This document shows positions 59,597 through 64,000 of a DNA stretch of 64,000 nucleotides, one piece after another. Position 1 is the stretch's first letter. Every line of letters starts with the position of its first letter. Source of the DNA: Streptomyces hygroscopicus subsp. hygroscopicus. GTDB lineage: Bacteria > Actinomycetota > Actinomycetes > Streptomycetales > Streptomycetaceae. The notes under the pieces are model-generated. The model made no database searches and was not told the origin of the DNA. It saw only the letters and a list, made by a program, of their open reading frames with translations. The translations under genes were made by a program, and so were the position numbers. Location: the NCBI RefSeq assembly GCF_030269125.1, contig NZ_BSSM01000010.1, forward strand, positions 186,001 to 250,000, in the 5' to 3' direction.

Positions 59597-61225
59597 CTAG
59601 TGGGTGCTTCCGGCGGTGGCCGGCGGGAGTTCCACCTCGACGCCCGGGTCGCCCGCGTCCGCCGTGTAGTCCTCGGGGCGGGTCTCGTCGATGCCCTCGG
59701 GGGCCTTGACGGCCTTGAGGACGACGGTGAGGACGACGGTGACGAGGACGTTCAGGACGAACGCCGTCATGCCGATGTAGCCGATCTGCCCGATGCCCGG
59801 GATCTCGTCGGCGGAACCGCCGAAGTGCTTCTGGGCCGGGGAGGCGACGCCGTACGCGGCGAGGGTGCCGTAGACCATGCCGACCGCCCAGCCCGCGAGC
59901 AGCGCCCAGCGGTGGAACCAGCGGGTGAACAGGCCGCCGACCAGCGCCGGGAACGTCTGAAGGATCCAGATGCCGCCGAGGAGCTGGAAGTTGATGGCGA
60001 CCGTCTTGTCCATGCCGAGCACGAAGATCAGCGCGCCGACCTTCACCAGCAGCGACACGATCTTGGAGACCTGCGCCTCCTGCTTCGGCGTGGCGTCCGG
60101 CTTGATGAAGTCCTTGTAGATGTTGCGCGTGAACAGGTTCGCCGCCGCGATCGACATGATCGCCGCCGGCACCAGCGCGCCGATGCCGATCGCCGCGAAC
60201 GCCACACCCGTGAACCAGTCCGGGAACATGTCCTCGAACAGCTGCGGGATCGCCAGCTGACCGTTGGTGACCTTCACCCCGGCCGCGATCGCCATGAAGC
60301 CCAGTAGCGCCAGCAGACCGAGCATCAGGGAGTACAGCGGCAGGATCGTGGTGTTGCGGCGGATCACGTTGCGGCTCTTGGAGGAGAGCGTCGCGGTGAT
60401 CGAGTGCGGGTACATGAACAGCGCGAGCGCCGAGCCGAGTGCCAGCGTGGCGTACGTCCACTGCCCCGCCGGCGCCGGCGCGAGCGCCCCCCGCGGCTTG
60501 CCCGTCGCCGGGTTCACCTGGCCGAACGCGTGGGCCGCCTTCGCGAAGACGTCGTCGAACCCGCCCAGCTTGATCGGGATGTAGATGATCGCCACCGCGA
60601 TCACGATGTAGATCAGCCCGTCCTTGACGAACGCGATCAGCGCGGGCGCCCGCAGACCCGAGGAGTACGTGTACGCCGCCAGCACCGCGAACGCGATCAG
60701 CAGCGGCAGGTCCTTCACGAACGCGTTGGTGTTGTCACCACCGCCGACGCCCATCACGTCCAGCACCGCCTGGATGCCGACGAGCTGGAGCGCGATGTAC
60801 GGCATCGTCGCGAGGATGCCGGTCAGCGCCACCGCGAGCGACAGCCCCTTCGAACCGAACCGGCCGCGCACGAAGTCCGAGGTGGTGACGTACCCGTGGC
60901 GGTGCGAGACCGACCACAGCCGCGGCAGGAAGGTGAAGATCAGCGGGTAGACCAGGATCGTGTACGGCACCGCGAAGAAGCCGGCCGCGCCGGCCGCGTA
61001 GATCGCCGCCGGCACGGCCACGAAGGTGTACGCCGTGTACAGGTCGCCGCCGAGCAGGAACCAGGTGATCCAGGTGCCGAACGACCGCCCGCCCAGGCCC
61101 CATTCGTCCAACGAGTGCTCGTTCTCGGCCCGACGCCAGCGCGCGGCGAGGAAGCCGAGCACCGTGACGGCGAGGAAGAAGAAGATGAAGACGCCGAGCG
61201 CGACGCCGTTGACCCCGGTCTTCAC
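59597..61225 (-). CDS. Sodium:solute symporter, monocarboxylate (MctP/MctC) type
   Basis: 542 residues from GTG 61225, which overlaps the stop of the DUF3311 gene by four bases. About thirteen membrane helices are visible. The SSS signature is around GLRAPALIAFVKDGLIYIVI and the Gly/Ser-rich GALVPAAIMSIAAANLFTRN. Homologues take up acetate, pyruvate, propionate or short-chain acids. The C-terminus is a Pro/Glu-rich cytoplasmic tail. The small DUF3311 partner is typical of this type of transporter. Confidence 0.88.
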   Translation of the reverse strand: MKTGVNGVALGVFIFFFLAVTVLGFLAARWRRAENEHSLDEWGLGGRSFGTWITWFLLGGDLYTAYTFVAVPAAIYAAGAAGFFAVPYTILVYPLIFTFLPRLWSVSHRHGYVTTSDFVRGRFGSKGLSLAVALTGILATMPYIALQLVGIQAVLDVMGVGGGDNTNAFVKDLPLLIAFAVLAAYTYSSGLRAPALIAFVKDGLIYIVIAVAIIYIPIKLGGFDDVFAKAAHAFGQVNPATGKPRGALAPAPAGQWTYATLALGSALALFMYPHSITATLSSKSRNVIRRNTTILPLYSLMLGLLALLGFMAIAAGVKVTNGQLAIPQLFEDMFPDWFTGVAFAAIGIGALVPAAIMSIAAANLFTRNIYKDFIKPDATPKQEAQVSKIVSLLVKVGALIFVLGMDKTVAINFQLLGGIWILQTFPALVGGLFTRWFHRWALLAGWAVGMVYGTLAAYGVASPAQKHFGGSADEIPGIGQIGYIGMTAFVLNVLVTVVLTVVLKAVKAPEGIDETRPEDYTADAGDPGVEVELPPATAGSTH

Positions 61226-61485
61226 TTCGCCGCACCCCCCTGCGCGTCACGGCGGGAGCGCTGGTCGCGCTGCCACAGCTTGTACGCGATCATGGTGAGG
61301 GCGGTGGAGATCAGCACCCACATCATCTGGTACCAGTAGAAGAACGGGATTCCGATGAGCGTCGGGTCCGTCTTCGCGTACGAGCCGACCCACAGCATCG
61401 CCACGAAGGGCGCGACGAGACAGATACCGATGACCACGCGCACCGGTGTCACCACCGGTGGTCTGACTTCGGGCGTTTCTGACAT
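61222..61485 (-). CDS. DUF3311 small membrane protein, symporter partner
   Basis: 87 residues from ATG 61485 with GGAG 11 bases upstream. Two hydrophobic helices (VRVVIGICLVAPFVAMLWVG and FFYWYQMMWVLISTALTMIA) and a basic C-terminus fit DUF3311, which is always next to MctP-type symporters. The 4-base overlap (GTGA) with the symporter shows translational coupling. It is likely an accessory subunit needed for insertion or stability. Confidence 0.86.
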   Translation of the reverse strand: MSETPEVRPPVVTPVRVVIGICLVAPFVAMLWVGSYAKTDPTLIGIPFFYWYQMMWVLISTALTMIAYKLWQRDQRSRRDAQGGAAK

Positions 61486-61624
61486 GCTGCGGCTCCGTCC
61501 CTCGTTGATCACCTGTGTAATGCGCAGGCAATCTAGGTGACGGTATCCAGCCAGTGGAAGACCCTGTCTCAAGCTGTCTATATCGATTCGGCGAAGGAAC
61601 GGACGCGTCCGGAAACGCCCGCGC
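61486..61624. other. Intergenic region between DUF3311 and dasR
   Basis: About 140 bases holding CCTGTGTAATGCGCAGG, a loose dyad, and the stretch CTATATCGATTC. No certain promoter or terminator was found. Confidence 0.3.
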
Positions 61625-62389
61625 CTAATCCACCGGGCGCTTGAGACGGGCGACGAACTTGTAGCGGTCGCCGCGGTACACCGAGCGCACCCACTCCACC
61701 GGCTGGCCGTCGCGGTCCACCGAATGCCGGGACAGCATCAGCATCGGCAGGCCGACGTCCGTACCCAGCAGGCTCGCCTCGCGCGGGGTGGCCAGCGAGG
61801 TCTCGATGGTCTCCTCGGCCTCGGCGAGGTGGACGCCGTACACCTCGGCGAGCGCGGTGTAGAGGGAGGTGTGCTTCACCAGCGAGCGGCGCAGCGCGGG
61901 GAAGCGCTTGGCGGACAGGTGCGTGGTTTCTATGGCCATGGGCTCGCCGTTGGCCATGCGCAGCCGCTCGATGCGCAGCACGCGCCCGCCGGCGGAGATG
62001 TCGAGCAGCTCGGCGAGCCGGTCGTCGGCGGTGATGTACCCGACGTCCAGCAGCTGGGAGGTCGGCTCCAGGCCCTGGGCGCGCATGTCCTCCGTGTAGG
62101 AGGTGAGTTGCAGCGCCTGGGAGACCTTGGGCTTGGCGACGAAGGTGCCCTTGCCCTGGATGCGCTCCAGACGGCCCTCCACGACCAGTTCCTGCAGCGC
62201 CTGGCGGACGGTGGTGCGGGAGGTGTCGAACTCCGCGGCCAGCGTGCGCTCCGGCGGGACCGGCGTGCCCGGTGCCTGCGTCTCCGTCATGTCGAGCAGG
62301 TGCTTCTTCAAGCGGTAGTACTTCGGCACGCGCGCGGTACGGACGGTCGTGCCGGCCTCGTTCTCCGCACTGCTGACATCGGTGCTCAT
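61625..62389 (-). CDS. dasR: GntR/HutC-family global regulator DasR
   Basis: 254 residues from ATG 62389 with GGAAGG six bases upstream. The N-terminal winged helix (PKYYRLKKHLLDM ... SRTTVRQALQELV) and the C-terminal UTRA effector domain (about 95-250) match DasR, the N-acetylglucosamine-responsive regulator of Streptomyces that controls chitin use, antibiotic production and development. The effector is glucosamine-6-phosphate. The neighbouring nagB encodes the enzyme that consumes it. The dasA-dasB-dasC-dasD genes that normally follow upstream are missing. Confidence 0.95.
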   Translation of the reverse strand: MSTDVSSAENEAGTTVRTARVPKYYRLKKHLLDMTETQAPGTPVPPERTLAAEFDTSRTTVRQALQELVVEGRLERIQGKGTFVAKPKVSQALQLTSYTEDMRAQGLEPTSQLLDVGYITADDRLAELLDISAGGRVLRIERLRMANGEPMAIETTHLSAKRFPALRRSLVKHTSLYTALAEVYGVHLAEAEETIETSLATPREASLLGTDVGLPMLMLSRHSVDRDGQPVEWVRSVYRGDRYKFVARLKRPVD

Positions 62390-62525
62390 GCTCTGCCTTC
62401 CCGGCTCCGGATGCCGAAAGCGACCGACATCCCCGTCGGCCACGGCTCACATCGTGGCACGGCTTGCCGTGTCAGGACTCCACCCGGACGCTCCGTGATC
62501 TCCTCTGTATACCGTCGCACCCTTG

Positions 62526-62541
62526 GTTGGTCTGGTCCAAC
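62526..62541. promoter_or_regulatory. dre-like site between dasR and nagB
   Basis: GTTGGTCTGGTCCAAC matches the DasR-responsive element consensus in 10 of 16 positions and keeps the TGGTCT and CCA halves. It lies 136 bases upstream of dasR. It could serve dasR itself or be left over from a lost dasA promoter. Confidence 0.6.
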
Positions 62542-62585
62542 AGGGGCCGGCGGGGGCGCCGCCGCCGGCCCTCGCGCGGGTGCGG

Positions 62586-63371
62586 CTAGATCCCCTGCCA
62601 CTGCGGCTTGTTCGCGTACGCGTGCCGGAAGTAGTCCGCCAGCTTCAGCTTCGAGGCCGCCGCCTCGTCCACGACCACCGTCGCGTGCGGGTGCAGCTGG
62701 AGCGCCGAGGCCGGACACACGGCGGCCACCGGGCCCTCCACGGTCGCCGCGACCGCGTCCGCCTTGCCCTCGCCGGTCGCGAGCAGCACCAGGTGGCGGG
62801 CCTCCAGGATGGTGCCGATGCCCTGGGTGATGACGTGGTGCGGGACCTGTTGGATCTCTCCGTCGAAGAAGCGTGCGTTGTCCACCCGGGTCTGCTCGGT
62901 CAGGGTCTTGATCCGGGTGCGGGAGGCGAGCGAGGAGCAGGGCTCGTTGAACCCGATGTGCCCGTCGGTGCCGATTCCGAGCAGCTGGAGGTCCACCCCG
63001 CCGGCCGCGGCGAGCGCGCGGTCGTACGCCGCGCACGCCGCCTGGACGTCCTCGGCGGTGCCGTCGGGGCCGAGGAAGGAGTCCATGCCGATGCCCAGCG
63101 GCTCCAGCACCTCGCGGCGCAGTACCGAGCGGTAGGACTCGGGGTGGTCGGCGGCCAGCCCCACGTACTCGTCGAGCTGGGCTATGCGGGCCCGTGAGGC
63201 GTCCACGGCGCCGGAGCGCACCTTGCCCGCGAGCGCCTGGTAGACGGGCAGCGGGGTGGAGCCGGTGGCGACGCCGAGCAGGGCGTCGGGCTTGCGTCGC
63301 AGCAGTTGCGCCATGGCCTCGGCGATCAGCTCGCCACCCGCCGCGGCGTCCGGAACGATGACAACTTCCAC
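62586..63371 (-). CDS. nagB: Glucosamine-6-phosphate deaminase
   Basis: 261 residues from GTG 63371. Family motifs: LGVATGSTPLPVYQAL (about 33-48), the catalytic segment LDEYVGL, the base region GIGTDGHIGFNEP, and SRTRIKTLTEQT. The enzyme turns glucosamine-6-phosphate into fructose-6-phosphate and ammonia, removing the effector of DasR. A dre site lies 38 bases upstream, so it is DasR-repressed. Length equals that of the S. coelicolor enzyme (SCO5236). Confidence 0.95.
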   Translation of the reverse strand: MEVVIVPDAAAGGELIAEAMAQLLRRKPDALLGVATGSTPLPVYQALAGKVRSGAVDASRARIAQLDEYVGLAADHPESYRSVLRREVLEPLGIGMDSFLGPDGTAEDVQAACAAYDRALAAAGGVDLQLLGIGTDGHIGFNEPCSSLASRTRIKTLTEQTRVDNARFFDGEIQQVPHHVITQGIGTILEARHLVLLATGEGKADAVAATVEGPVAAVCPASALQLHPHATVVVDEAAASKLKLADYFRHAYANKPQWQGI

Positions 63372-63408
63372 GCTGGGCCTGCCGTTCTGGAGAGGGCTCG
63401 TGCGTCTA

Positions 63409-63424
63409 TGTGGTTTAGACCAAT
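63409..63424. promoter_or_regulatory. dre site upstream of nagB
   Basis: TGTGGTTTAGACCAAT matches the DasR consensus in 13 of 16 positions and lies 38-53 bases before the nagB start, overlapping the expected promoter. Confidence 0.85.
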
Positions 63425-63858
63425 CTAACAGAGCGGGCCCCCCGCGCCGATGCCCCGGTGCGCGGGGTAACGGAAATTACCGCCGCCTTCTGTCCCCATG
63501 GTCGACCCGGGCGGGCTAGGCTGCGTGGCATCGAGTGCCATGGGGTTCGCATGCCGGTCAGGGCATGGACATGCCCCTTGGTCCAGTCCACAATCGAAGA
63601 GGCTGTTCGGCCAAGTGGCGCGAGCGAACAGCACGAAGCGAACAAGCCCCGTCTTCCCCGCACAGGAAGGCGGATCGAGGAACCGGCGCTCTCTGCCCTG
63701 ACTGCCCCGGCTCCTCGAACCTTCGGCCGACCGGGACCGCACACCCCACGGCCGATGATGCTCCGGGCTGCGGTGCCGGGAGGGTTGAGGGTCCCTTCCA
63801 GGCGCCGCGGCCCGCGGGTGTTTTTCGGCCACAACGAGGCCCGGGTACGCTCGCAAGC
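63425..63858. other. Intergenic region between nagB and the kinase gene
   Basis: About 430 bases of lower GC with mixed composition. The frames that are open here lack a ribosome binding site and codon bias. GGTAACGGAAATTACC (63467-63482) is a short dyad, and GCGAACA recurs near 63625 and 63637. Promoters of both flanking genes are expected here, but no gene is supported. Confidence 0.5.
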
Positions 63859-64000
63859 GTGCCCTCCATGAACGAGCTGGTCCGCCAGCACACCGGCCTC
63901 GACGACTCCGATCTCGAGTGGCTCCACCTGCTGGTCTCGGAGTGGCAGCTGCTCTCCGACCTCTCCTTCGCCGACCTGGTCCTGTGGGTCCCCACCCGGG
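63859..64000 (+). CDS. pdtaS: PdtaS-like sensor histidine kinase (5' part only)
   Basis: Only the first 47 codons are inside the window. GTG 63859 has TACGCT seven bases upstream, so a leaderless start is likely; ATG 63868 is an in-frame alternative. The visible N-terminus, MNELVRQHTGL followed by WLHLLVSEWQLLSDL, is that of the cytosolic two-component kinase of the PdtaS family (S. coelicolor SCO5239 by context). The kinase core, and therefore the final proof, lies beyond the window. Confidence 0.75.
   Translation, partial: MPSMNELVRQHTGLDDSDLEWLHLLVSEWQLLSDLSFADLVLWVPTR

Noticed and set aside
63458..63871. 137-codon open frame upstream of the kinase
   Set aside because: No ribosome binding site, poor third-position GC bias, and it runs over the kinase start.

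Overview
This window is a stretch of core chromosome from a high-GC actinobacterium, almost certainly a Streptomyces close to S. coelicolor. The evidence is the very high GC content, GTG and TTG starts, two initiator tRNA genes, and a gene order that matches the S. coelicolor chromosome from around wblC (SCO5190) past sigR-rsrA (SCO5216-5217), the albaflavenone genes (SCO5222-5223), dasR (SCO5231), nagB (SCO5236) and the start of SCO5239. No mobile element, prophage or CRISPR array was seen. All coordinates come from reading the sequence by eye; family names come from recognised motifs, not searches.

Left part (1-23 kb) is a genome-maintenance and stress block: a secreted alpha/beta hydrolase (cut by the left edge), an LPG-synthase-type membrane protein, an alkyltransferase-like DNA repair protein, two large helicase-nucleases resembling AdnA and AdnB, an M20 peptidase, an NADH pyrophosphatase (NudC type), mycoredoxin, UvrD2, and the antibiotic-resistance regulator WblC (WhiB7) with its promoter, a 109-codon upstream ORF and an intrinsic attenuator. 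An ABC1-kinase/ThiF-like operon and a YgjP-type metallopeptidase follow. Much of this order is shared with the whiB7-uvrD2-adnAB region of Mycobacterium tuberculosis.

Middle (23-46 kb): three consecutive AIM24-domain genes (the first fused to a TerD domain), a Nudix/zinc-metalloprotease pair, an SDR protein, MoaE, a small membrane protein, a PDZ-Lon protease, a PPA1309-type protein, a UPF0182 membrane protein, two identical initiator tRNAs flanking a Sel1-repeat gene, the catR-catA peroxide module with a clear operator/promoter, a CBS protein, hisN, a TetR regulator, an SMR transporter, rsgA and aroA.

Right part (46-64 kb): an M50-type membrane protease, a SRAP-domain protein, a hydrolase, the thiol-stress operon sigR-rsrA with its own sigma-R promoter, a TPR protein, peptide deformylase, epi-isozizaene synthase plus CYP170A (albaflavenone), class Ia ribonucleotide reductase nrdA-nrdB-nrdS behind NrdR boxes and a cobalamin riboswitch, a GNAT protein, a monocarboxylate-type symporter with its DUF3311 partner, dasR and nagB (both near dre-like sites), and the first 47 codons of a PdtaS-like histidine kinase.

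Regulatory logic that can be read directly: WblC and sigma-R both sit here, sigma-R promoters precede sigR and the mycoredoxin gene, and several genes have a TANNNT hexamer 6-8 nt before the start codon, consistent with leaderless transcripts. The dasABC transporter and dasD, which separate dasR from nagB in S. coelicolor, are absent here.
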